A stretch of DNA of 8,833 nucleotides from an uncultured Verrucomicrobiota bacterium. GTDB lineage: Bacteria; Verrucomicrobiota; Verrucomicrobiia; Limisphaerales; UBA9464. The stretch lies in contig CAIPFS010000718.1 of the NCBI GenBank assembly GCA_903864375.1, forward strand, positions 1 through 8,833, in the 5' to 3' direction. Shown piece by piece: positions 1-7,327 of the stretch. Numbering within the stretch: the stretch's first letter is position 1; every line of letters starts with the position of its first letter. Below the pieces are notes generated by a model. It saw only the letters and a program-made list of their open reading frames with translations, was not told the origin of the DNA and made no database searches. A program made the translations under genes and the position numbers.

Positions 1-1176
1 CAGCGGTGTCACGAGAAACAGTTCAAATCCTCCCTCCGACCGTTCCCGGCGAAAACTCGCCATCGAGGTCAGGGTCACAATCAGGACGATGATCGGGCTC
101 AGAACCCACAAATTGAAGTCCTTCTGGAATCCCTGGTAATCAAACCAACCATTCACGAACGGAATCAAGGCAATCCAGATCACCAGCCAGAGAGCCCAAA
201 TCAATCGTTGTTGCCATCGGGCGGTTTCAAGCCACCACGCAGGATTGAAATCCAAAATCCGTCCTTTCCGCTTTTTCCGCCAGCTGGTGGCAAACCGATC
301 CCGGGTCAGGGATTTGACCGCTGCTTCGACCCGGGGCAGAAGTGGCGGCGACCGCCAGACGCGGCGCACATGGCGGGCGGCGGCGACGACCATGACCACC
401 ACCAACAAGAGTGAAACCAGTACCGCACCCACCATGATCACCAACTTTGGATTCGTCGTATTTCCCCCCGCGCCCTCCATCCAAACCGTGGGATAGCCAT
501 TATTAAAAAACGAAAGCCGATCCAGCCAGCGGGACCACATGCCATACCAGTTTTCAAAGAAGGACTGGTCGCGAAGCGCGGCAACCGGAACTGTGAGGTA
601 GATCCGGAGCAACTGCGCCGTGACATAAATCGCAAGGAATGCCAGTCCGCTGCCGACGGAAATCAGCACCGCCAGCACCCTCGCCTGCAGCCAGCCTTTG
701 GATAGGGCCGAAGCCAGCAGTCCAGCCGCCAATGCCAGCGCCAGGATGGCAGCCTGAGTCAGGAACATCCGGAGGATATCCCGCCAGCCAACTCCCCCGA
801 GAAGCAGCGGAACGACCAGAATCGGCAGGGCCGCGGTCAAAAAGGTGACGGCTCTCCAGGCGTGGACAAAGGCCTTGCCGAGGACAATATCCATCGGTTG
901 AAGAGGCGTCAGGAAGAGCAGGTTGAATGTGCCTGCCCGTTTCTCGTGACTCAGGCAATCCGCGCTCAGGACGGGGCCGATCAACCAAAGACCTGCCACC
1001 AGAAAGACATTCAAAACTCCAAAAATACGGGCACCTTCCTGGGCAGGGGCTCCACTGGCCGTCATCAGTTGCCAGTAAAGCACCGCCAGGGCCATCAATG
1101 CCCCGGCCATTCGAAGCCAGGTATTGAACCGTAAACGGGCCTGCTCACGAAGTTCGCGTTGGATGACCGGCCACAT
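1..1176 (-). CDS. ABC-2 type transporter permease, two-half (3' end outside window)
   Basis: Probable integral membrane subunit of an ABC exporter; the substrate is unknown and no ATPase gene is visible. The reading frame runs open from an ATG at 1174-1176 to the left edge: 392 codons, no stop. The N-terminus begins MWPVIQRELREQARLR, the usual cytoplasmic start of ABC-2 permeases before the first membrane helix. Hydrophobic segments lie near residues 24-40, 52-74, 106-127, 137-157, 166-187, 246-267, 325-342 and 354-374. The family signature SHEKRAGTFNLLFLTPL is at 76-92, and a second copy, RRERSEGGFELFLVTPL, is at 376-392, so the protein looks like two permease halves fused. A basic loop (about 270-306) separates them. 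The gene begins 58 bp after the serine hydrolase stop on the same strand and may be cotranscribed with it. No convincing Shine-Dalgarno sequence precedes the ATG. The family call is firm; the cargo is not inferable. Confidence 0.85.
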   Translation of the reverse strand, partial: MWPVIQRELREQARLRFNTWLRMAGALMALAVLYWQLMTASGAPAQEGARIFGVLNVFLVAGLWLIGPVLSADCLSHEKRAGTFNLLFLTPLQPMDIVLGKAFVHAWRAVTFLTAALPILVVPLLLGGVGWRDILRMFLTQAAILALALAAGLLASALSKGWLQARVLAVLISVGSGLAFLAIYVTAQLLRIYLTVPVAALRDQSFFENWYGMWSRWLDRLSFFNNGYPTVWMEGAGGNTTNPKLVIMVGAVLVSLLLVVVMVVAAARHVRRVWRSPPLLPRVEAAVKSLTRDRFATSWRKKRKGRILDFNPAWWLETARWQQRLIWALWLVIWIALIPFVNGWFDYQGFQKDFNLWVLSPIIVLIVTLTSMASFRRERSEGGFELFLVTPL

Positions 1177-1234
1177 AGGTAAAATCCCAATCCCGCTCAA
1201 CCCGAATCGGATCCCGGGCTGAGAAAAACACGCC

Positions 1235-2494
1235 CTAATCCCGTACCGCTGAAACCACCAGTTCCAGGACCCGCCGCAGCCCATCGTCGCCCCCAAGGCT
1301 TCCCTCGTTGAATGGCGTCCTTGGAATTGGTTTCCAATCCTTTCGGGACTCATCCACTCCCCAGGACGGCTGGGGCAGGCCGGTCAATTCATGTGCGTAT
1401 TGGCCATCATTCCCGCCCATCTTATAGATGACCAGATCGAGCGACGGCACCACAAAGATGCCGAACCCTCCGGCACCCGACTTGTAATACGCGTCGCGTG
1501 GTGCCCCCACCACATGGCCGTCGGAATTGTTTTCAAACATCAGGCTGAAGGGCGTATGCGGATTCCATTTCGACGGTTGACCGCACTGAGCGACATAGTC
1601 GGCCGGAACCAGTTGCTGCTTTCCCCAACGTCCCTGGTGCAAAAGACAGTAGCCGAAGCGAAGGGCGTCCGTCGAATGAACGGCGATGCTTCCGGCCCCG
1701 TTGGCGTGGGGTAAGGTCAGATTACCGCGGTGCAGGCAGTAATCCCACGATCCCCATCCCATCGGCCTGGCCAGACGTTCCTGAATGTAGTCCTTCAACT
1801 CCATACCCGTGACGCGTCTCAGCACCATCGAAGCGATGTGAGGCGCAGGCGACGAATAGGAGTAGCCGGCCCCGGCATTGGTCCAAAGAACCGTTCGCAG
1901 CGACGATTGATCCAAATCCTTGAGGTCCTGACCTGGAACCGGGGTCAGGGGCACGACCACCCCATGGACCACGCCCGGACTGGAGCCCTCCCCATGGTAA
2001 CCCGCCGACATGCTCAACAACTGCCCCAAGGTAATTTCCGACTTGCGGGGATCATCCAACGGAAAGGCCTCCGGCAGATATTTTTCCGTGAACACCTTCT
2101 CCCCCAATCCCCCGGGTATGCGGGATTGAAATTCGTGCAACATGATGCCGCATGCCACGCTGGTATAGGCCTTCCCCGTGGAGGCCATGTCTGGATTCGA
2201 ATCCCGATGCGCCCGCCCGAAGTATTTTTCGAAGACCAGATAGCCATGCCGCACCACCAGCAAACCACCATTCTGGGTGCCACGTTCCGTGAGCTGGTAG
2301 GCTTGATTCAATCGCCCCAGGTCCATTCCGGCCTTCTTCCGAATCGCAGGAGCATCGCTGAGCGTCCTCCACCCCCCGGAACTGTCGGGCAGAGGAAAAT
2401 AGCCGTCGCCGGAATCCGCGGTCGCAACCAGACCGAGGCTCAAAGAAATCCACCGGAAAAGGTTCCGAATCAAGAGGGAGGAGGGAACGGTCAT
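1235..2494 (-). CDS. Secreted serine hydrolase, beta-lactamase/PBP-like (PF00144 family)
   Basis: A 419-residue protein with the fold signatures of the class C beta-lactamase, esterase and D,D-peptidase superfamily. The nucleophile motif S-x-x-K is Ser105-Thr-Gly-Lys108 within MASTGKAYTS. The catalytic Tyr motif is Tyr213-Ser-Ser215, where the family often has YSN or YAN, followed by the usual helix and VTG (228-230). The third motif, in place of KTG, is Lys338-Ser-Gly340 in YYKSGAGGFG. The N-terminus (MTVPSSLLIRNLFRWISLSLGLVATA) reads as a signal peptide with cleavage after about residue 26, so it should act outside the cytoplasm. The frame stays open for another 242 codons upstream, but that stretch is antisense to the transglutaminase gene. 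The signal peptide decides for the ATG at 2492-2494. The substrate (peptidoglycan peptide, ester or beta-lactam) cannot be read from sequence; many members are esterases or peptidases rather than resistance enzymes. It is divergent from the transglutaminase gene and 58 bp upstream of the permease. Confidence 0.88.
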   Translation of the reverse strand: MTVPSSLLIRNLFRWISLSLGLVATADSGDGYFPLPDSSGGWRTLSDAPAIRKKAGMDLGRLNQAYQLTERGTQNGGLLVVRHGYLVFEKYFGRAHRDSNPDMASTGKAYTSVACGIMLHEFQSRIPGGLGEKVFTEKYLPEAFPLDDPRKSEITLGQLLSMSAGYHGEGSSPGVVHGVVVPLTPVPGQDLKDLDQSSLRTVLWTNAGAGYSYSSPAPHIASMVLRRVTGMELKDYIQERLARPMGWGSWDYCLHRGNLTLPHANGAGSIAVHSTDALRFGYCLLHQGRWGKQQLVPADYVAQCGQPSKWNPHTPFSLMFENNSDGHVVGAPRDAYYKSGAGGFGIFVVPSLDLVIYKMGGNDGQYAHELTGLPQPSWGVDESRKDWKPIPRTPFNEGSLGGDDGLRRVLELVVSAVRD

Positions 2495-2653
2495 TGCCCC
2501 GGATCGAAACAGGCCTGAGGGAGACTGACAACCTTGAAGCCGTTCCTGCCACCTCCGGATGAGGAGCAAATTCTCGTTGCCTTGATCCGTCCATGCTCCA
2601 ACCTCCTCTGGGCGGATTGACATCAATTTGCCCACCCAACGTTCGTCCCGTAT
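2495..2653. promoter_or_regulatory. Divergent intergenic region between serine hydrolase and transglutaminase genes
   Basis: These 159 bp separate two start codons facing away from each other and must hold the 5' signals of both genes, unless each is leaderless. On the plus strand there is a perfect TTGACA at 2617-2622, but no matching -10 hexamer lies 16-18 bp downstream (about 2639-2646 reads ACGTTCGT). On the minus strand no clear pair is seen. No Shine-Dalgarno sequence precedes the plus-strand ATG at 2654. The regulatory role follows from gene order, not from a recognised motif. Confidence 0.35.
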
Positions 2654-5600
2654 ATGGCCATCCACGTCGCACTGCACCACGTCACGCATTACACGTATAC
2701 CAAGCCGGTAATGCACTTCCCACACGTGGTGCGGCTTCGTCCCGCCCCCCACTGCCGCACCCCGATCCTTTCTTATTCCCTTCGAATTCACGGGGGGGAA
2801 CACTTTCTCAACTGGCAACAGGATCCGTTCTCCAATTGGAATGCCCGACTGGTGTTCCCTGAGCGGCTGAAAGAGCTCAAGATCGAGGTGGATTTGGTGG
2901 CAGAAATGGCGGTTTACAATCCCTTCGATTTTTTCATTGAGGAATCCGCCGGCCAGTTTCCGTTTCAATATGAAGCCGCCCTGCACAAGGACCTCGCCCC
3001 TTTCCTTCTCTGGCCGGGGGCGGGACCTCGTCTTCTCAAACTGATTGAGATCTGGAGCCCGCGGCGGGAACGCACCATTGATTTTTTGGTGGCCATCAAC
3101 CGGGCCATTCAAGAGGAGGTTAACTACCTGATCCGGCTGGAACCGGGTGTTCAGACCGCCGAGGAAACCCTGACCCTGAAGTCCGGTTCCTGCCGTGACA
3201 GTGCCTGGCTGCTCGTCCAACTCCTTCGAGCGCTGGGTTTTGCCACTCGCTTCGTTTCAGGCTACCTGTTGCAACTGAAGCCGGACGTCGCCTCGTTGGA
3301 CGGACCATCCGGTGCCTCCCACGACTTTACGGACCTTCACGCCTGGTGCGAAGTCTATCTTCCCGGAGCAGGATGGGTTGGACTGGACCCCACCTCTGGT
3401 CTGCTGGCGGGAGAGGGGCATATCCCTCTGTCCTGCACCCCGGAACCAGCAACGGCGGCAGCAGTCACCGGGGCGGTGGAGAAGTGCGAGTCCAAGCTTC
3501 ACCACGAAATGCACATCACCCGGGTCTACGAATCGCCCCGGGTCACCAAGCCGTACACTGAGGAGCAATGGCAGGCGATTCGGAATCTCGGCGAACACAT
3601 CGACGTCGATCTCAAGGAACGCGATGTCCGCCTCACCATGGGCGGCGAGCCCACCTTTGTCTCGGTTGATGATCGGGAAGGTGCCGAATGGAATTTCACC
3701 GCCGTCGGGCCCAAAAAGCGGGAACTGTCAGGCACCCTCGTCAAGCGGCTTCGCCAACGTTTTGCCCCGGGCGGGCTGCTCCACTATGGCCAGGGGAAAT
3801 GGTATCCCGGCGAACCCCTGCCCCGCTGGGCGCTGGGCTGCTATTGGCGCAGGGATGGGGTCCCTCTCTGGCACGACGACGCTCTTATCGCGGATGAGTC
3901 GAAGAACTACGGACACGGGCCGGAGGAGGCCCGCGTGCTGGGATCCTTGATCGCTGCTTCGTTGGGCGTCGAACCGCGGTTTCTGATTCCCGGCTACGAG
4001 GATGTCTTCTACTACACGTGGAAGGAACGGCGCCTTCCCTCCAATGTCGATCCGGTCAAGTCGAACCTCAAGAATCCGCTGGAGCGCGAGCGACTGGCCC
4101 GCCTGTTTCAGCAGGGGATCGGTCAGGTGGTGGGCTATGCCCTGCCCCTGCACCGAAATACCATCGGCGACCGCGAATGGCTCAGTGGGCCGTGGTTCCT
4201 GCGGGACGAAACCATGTGGCTGGTGCCCGGCGATTCTGCCATGGGACTGCGACTGCCGCTCGATTCGCTTCCCTGGGTTTCCGAGCGCGACTTTCCATGG
4301 TTGCACCCCCAGGACCCGCTGGCGCAACGGCCCCCGTTCTCCAAAGATTTCCGGGTTCCCAGTCGGGCCGACCTCCGACAGGCGGTCGTGAGCGGATCAC
4401 CATCGCCCGTTGCCAGCGGCCACGGACCAGGTCAGCGCGCCCAGCAGTACACGCCGCTGCCTCCCCTTTCACCCGAAGAGGCCCGTCGGTTGCGCGGTCC
4501 GGCCCCTTCCACACCCCCCGTATCCCAACAGTCTGCCCCCTGGGTCATTCGCACCGCCGTGTGCGTGGAACCACGGAATGGTCGGCTGCACATCTTCTTC
4601 CCGCCGGTCGCCAATGTGGAGGATTACCTCGAACTGGTGGCAGCGGTTGAAGCAGCCGTCACCGAGTTCGGCCAACCCGTGATTCTCGAAGGCGAGGGAC
4701 CGCCGTACGATCCCCGGTTGAACGCCCTCAAGGTCACCCCGGACCCTGGGGTCATCGAAGTCAATGTCCACCCCAGCCATTCCTGGGCAGAACTGGTGGA
4801 TAAAACCGAGATTATCTATGATGAAGCCCACCAGACCCGCCTCAGCACGGAAAAGTTCATGCTCGATGGACGGCATTCCGGCACCGGAGGCGGGAACCAC
4901 ATCCTGATCGGCGGGGCCACGCCCTCCGACTCCCCAGTTCTCCGCCGACCTGACCTGCTTCGATCCCTTCTGGCCTATTGGCAGAATCATCCCTCCCTCT
5001 CCTGGCTCTTCAGCGGACTGTTCATCGGCCCGACCAGCCAGGCCCCCCGGGTGGACGAAGCCCGAATGGACTCCCTCTACGAACTGGAGGTCGCCTTCGA
5101 TCAACTTCCGCGCCCCGGCGCCCCCACACCGCCATGGCTCGCGGATCGCCTCTTCCGCAATCTCCTCATCGATCCCTCCGGCAACACTCACCGGGCGGAA
5201 TTCAGCATCGACAAGTTGTACGCCCCGGAAAGTGCCACCGGGCGGCTCGGGTTGGTGGAGCTTCGGAGCTACGAAATGCCACCTCACGCCCGGATGAGCC
5301 TTGCACAGCACCTGCTCCTCCGCGGGTTGGTCTCCCGGTTCTGGGAAACTCCCTATACGAATGGATTGGTCCGTTGGGGAACCGATATTCATGACCGCTG
5401 GATGCTCCCCCACTTTGTCGAAACCGACTTCCGGGAAGTCCTCAATGATTTACGGGCGGCGGGCTATCCCTTTGAATTGGACTGGTTTGCCCCTCACTTT
5501 GAGTTCCGATACCCCAGAATTGGCGACTTCACCCAACGCGATATCCATGTGGAATTGCGCAGTGCCCCTCGAGCCGTGGCACGTCCTCGGCGAGCAGGAT

Positions 5601-6053
5601 GGCCCGGGTGGAACCGTCCGATATGTGGACAGTTCCGTTGAACGACTTCAGGTCAAGGCCCGGGGATTGGCGGGCGACCGTTTTATCCTGACCTGCAACG
5701 GTCGGCGCATCCCGCTGCATCCGACGGGCACCAATGGGGAGAAGGTCGCCGGCGTCCGCTTCCGGGCGTGGCAACCTCCCGAATGCCTGCAACCGACCAT
5801 CGGCGTCCATGCCCCGCTCACCTTCGACCTCGTGGACACCTGGAACCGTCGTTCTCTCGGAGGCTGCCGATATCATGTCACCCATCCCGGCGGGTTGAAT
5901 TACACCACCTTCCCGGTCAATGCCTATGAGGCGGAGAGACGACGTCTTTCCCGCTTCTTCGCCATGGGCCACACCCCCGGCGAAATCCCGATCCCGCCCG
6001 CCGAACCTCTCAACCCGGAGCTTCCGTTCACGCTCGATCTTCGAAGGAGTTAG
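2654..6053 (+). CDS. Transglutaminase / DUF2126 fusion protein, interrupted by a +1 frameshift
   Basis: Large cytosolic-looking protein without a signal peptide. Read straight it ends at 5641 (995 residues); skipping one C at 5565-5568 gives 1132 residues, near the roughly 1100 expected for the family. Residues 1-150 match the bacterial transglutaminase N-terminal region (MAIHVALHHVTHYTYTKPV). The transglutaminase core follows, with Cys180 in SGSCRDSAWLLVQ, His229 in DLHAWCEVY and Asp245 in GLDPTSG. The DUF2126 module begins near 310, with LTMGGEPTFVS (327-337), VIEVNVHPSHSW (700-711), DGRHSGTGGGNHILIGG (738-754), HRAEF (846-850) and ELRSYEMPPHARMSL (869-883). A Pro/Ser-rich linker lies near 578-630. 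After the shift come the family's C-terminal blocks YVDSSVERLQVK, NGRRIPLHPTGTNGE, VDTWNRRSLGG and HPGGLNYTTFPVNAYEAE. DUF2126 has been proposed to be a glutamine-synthetase-like amidoligase, making this a candidate peptide-forming or peptide-modifying enzyme. Members often sit beside ATP-grasp and alpha-E genes; none is here. The family is clear; the reaction is unproven. Confidence 0.9.
5565..5568 (+). other. Frameshift site: one extra C in a run of four
   Basis: In the upstream frame the codons read CGC AGT GCC CCT CGA GCC (Arg-Ser-Ala-Pro-Arg-Ala), then unrelated arginine- and proline-rich sequence to a TGA at 5639-5641. Removing one C of the run gives CGC AGT GCC CTC GAG CCG TGG (Arg-Ser-Ala-Leu-Glu-Pro-Trp), which flows directly into the family-typical LEPWHVLGE block and stays open to 6053. 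The first part contributes 971 codons and the second 161 residues. Homology continuity on both sides puts the shift within a few bases of this run. It could be a sequencing or assembly indel, a recent mutation, or, least likely, recoding. Confidence 0.85.
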
Positions 6054-6064
6054 AGGCCCCTCTA
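6051..6064. terminator. Small palindrome spanning both convergent stop codons
   Basis: TAGAGGCCCCTCTA is a 6-bp stem (TAGAGG/CCTCTA) around two C residues. The plus-strand stop TAG (6051-6053) forms one arm and the minus-strand stop of the RES toxin (6062-6064) forms the other; the genes end only 8 bp apart. The stem is short, the nominal loop of 2 nt is tight, and no T-run follows on either strand. It is therefore at best a weak bidirectional transcription boundary. Confidence 0.25.
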
Positions 6065-6661
6065 GATCAGCGCGATCCGCTTTTCCGCAAGGAAGGCATT
6101 CGCCTCCACCGACACTGTGAGCTCGACGGTGGAAATGACCGTGAGACCGTCCCGAAGCCCGGGACGGTCAAACAGTCCAAGACACGGTTGACCATCCCAT
6201 CGACCTGGATAGAGCAGCCCATCGAAGGAGTTGGGATGATTCTGGACCGCCAATCCCCAGGCCTGCGGCACAGAAAGATCGGTGTGATGAAGTGCACTCA
6301 GGTCAACCCCCGCCTGCGCCCGGACATTTTCATCGGTCAAATCACAAACACGCACCTTCGAAACTCGAATGGTCGAGAGTTGGCGTCGGGTCCAGATGCT
6401 CCCGGATACAGGCGAGCCCGCATTGAGGATATCGTCGCCAAAGCGTTCCCAAAGGCACGTGTTGACGGTTCCTGCCAGGTAGAATAGCCCCCATCGGCAA
6501 TGGGGATGGCTGAAACGATGCCCGGGATTCAGGCCGAAGAAAACCGGGTCCCGACCGGATTCATGCAAACGTCTAAATTCGTCGCTTTCAAAAGTCCGGA
6601 ATGGCAACGCCGAGGACGAAAAGGACGGAAGGGGTAGCCGAACCGGTCGGTGAACTGCCAT
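6062..6661 (-). CDS. RES-family toxin (predicted NAD+ phosphorylase) of a type II toxin-antitoxin system
   Basis: A 199-residue protein of the RES family (PF08808 type). Characterised members deplete NAD+ by phosphorolysis and arrest growth unless bound by a cognate Xre/MbcA/ParS-type antitoxin. Recognisable blocks in order: FRTFESDEFRRLHESG (21-36), an Arg in PGHRFS (R49), the Tyr and Glu of LFYLAGTVNTCLWERFGD (Y61, E72), the VRVCDLTDE strand (103-111), VPQAWGLAVQ (131-140), and FDGLLYPGRWDGQPCLGLFD (146-165). The conserved Arg and Glu that give the family part of its name are present. The position usually occupied by Ser in Y-x-S-R is Gly153 (YPGR). The ATG at 6659-6661 is chosen because it lies 13 nt after the antitoxin stop and leaves a normal family length. 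An in-frame ATG at 6736 would overlap the antitoxin by 62 bp and add 25 residues with no family resemblance. It ends 8 bp from the convergent transglutaminase gene. Confidence 0.85.
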   Translation of the reverse strand: MAVHRPVRLPLPSFSSSALPFRTFESDEFRRLHESGRDPVFFGLNPGHRFSHPHCRWGLFYLAGTVNTCLWERFGDDILNAGSPVSGSIWTRRQLSTIRVSKVRVCDLTDENVRAQAGVDLSALHHTDLSVPQAWGLAVQNHPNSFDGLLYPGRWDGQPCLGLFDRPGLRDGLTVISTVELTVSVEANAFLAEKRIALI

Positions 6662-6674
6662 ACACCGTTCGGGA

Positions 6675-7247
6675 CTAATCCGAATACTCCAATGCCGCCC
6701 GTTTGACCGCTTCAATGTTGCCCTGCCGAAGCACATCCAGCGGGCGTTGATCTTCGAGGGATTTTCGGCGGTTCAAGAAAAAGAGAATGGCCGCCCAATC
6801 ATCGATGGATGGGCTGGACTTCAGCAGGGATACCACTTCTTCGATGCCGGGCAGCATTCCACCTTCCACGAACTGCCAGACCGGGAATCGAACACTGTTC
6901 TGGCGACCCTCCCGCCACCCCAGGAGACGCCCTTTACGATACCGCTGTAAAACCGCTTCCTTGGACATGCCGCCGAGAAATCCACGAACCTTTTCGGCGG
7001 AAACGTGACCGCCATCGGATTCCTTCAACTGCTCACGAACCCTCACCCCACGAACCAACGCCTCCCCGATGGCATCGGACATTCCCGACCTGCCCGACAA
7101 ACTTCTCTGGGAGGCCAGAACAATGATTTGAGCGACATCACGACCCGAATGCCGGAGCCGGAGCTGCTCAAAGAGCGACTCGGCATGGGAAACATCCGCC
7201 ATCCAGGCTGGAGGAACCTCAAGGAGTTGATCGCCATTAACACTCAT
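6675..7247 (-). CDS. Antitoxin with Xre/MbcA/ParS toxin-binding domain, partner of the RES toxin
   Basis: A 190-residue protein directly upstream of the RES toxin, in the antitoxin-first order typical of these cassettes. The C-terminal part, about 138-188 (VVSLLKSSPSIDDWAAILFF then SLEDQRPLDVLRQGNIEAVKRAA), matches the toxin-binding domain: a Trp-containing helix, a 'L...RPLDVLR.G' turn and a final helix. Residues 82-130 (VSAEKVRGFLGGMSKEAVLQ, then RKGRLLGWR and RFPVWQF) look like an excisionase/MerR-type winged helix rather than the usual Xre HTH. The first 80 residues are unassigned. By analogy it neutralises the toxin and represses its own promoter. The ATG at 7245-7247 is preferred; a GTG at 7290-7292 is in frame and would add 15 residues but lies upstream of a promoter-like pair. 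An AGGA about 9-12 bp before the ATG could serve as a ribosome binding site. Confidence 0.8.
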   Translation of the reverse strand: MSVNGDQLLEVPPAWMADVSHAESLFEQLRLRHSGRDVAQIIVLASQRSLSGRSGMSDAIGEALVRGVRVREQLKESDGGHVSAEKVRGFLGGMSKEAVLQRYRKGRLLGWREGRQNSVRFPVWQFVEGGMLPGIEEVVSLLKSSPSIDDWAAILFFLNRRKSLEDQRPLDVLRQGNIEAVKRAALEYSD

Positions 7248-7254
7248 CACCCCA

Positions 7255-7282
7255 ATCCTAGCCACCCATCCATTCTTGTCAA
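7255..7282 (-). promoter_or_regulatory. Possible sigma70-type promoter of the toxin-antitoxin operon
   Basis: On the minus strand a perfect TTGACA (7282-7277) is followed after 16 bp by TAGGAT (7260-7255), a 4/6 match to TATAAT. Transcription would begin around 7248, essentially at the ATG at 7247, so the message would be leaderless or nearly so. The hexamer match could be chance. It is reported because it sits immediately upstream of the cassette. Confidence 0.35.
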
Positions 7283-7327
7283 GTTCATCCACTTTTCAAC
7301 AAAAGTGAATCGCCTCCAATCTTGAGA

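Noticed and set aside
1730..2518. Plus-strand 262-codon open frame
   Set aside because: It lies antisense to the serine hydrolase, whose catalytic motifs and signal peptide are clear. Its protein shows no recognisable domain.
2617..2656. Plus-strand promoter from TTGACA (2617) and TATATG (2651)
   Set aside because: The spacing is 28 bp, far from 16-18, and TATATG includes the start codon itself. Only the -35-like hexamer is noted.
2495..3220. Long N-terminal extension of the serine hydrolase frame (start at 3220, 661 residues in total)
   Set aside because: It is antisense to the clearly coding transglutaminase gene, shows no family resemblance, and would bury the signal peptide that starts at 2494.
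4469..5413. Minus-strand 314-codon open frame
   Set aside because: It is the complement of the conserved DUF2126 region, a typical shadow in GC-rich coding sequence.
5301..5567. Independent plus-strand gene starting at 5301
   Set aside because: Its first part is an out-of-frame reading of the DUF2126 region. Only the part from about 5568 on is real, and it is the frameshifted tail of the upstream gene.
6662..6736. Upstream ATG at 6736 for the RES toxin
   Set aside because: It would overlap the antitoxin by 62 bp, and the added 25 residues are the antitoxin C-terminal coding sequence in another frame. The ATG at 6661 gives tidy spacing.
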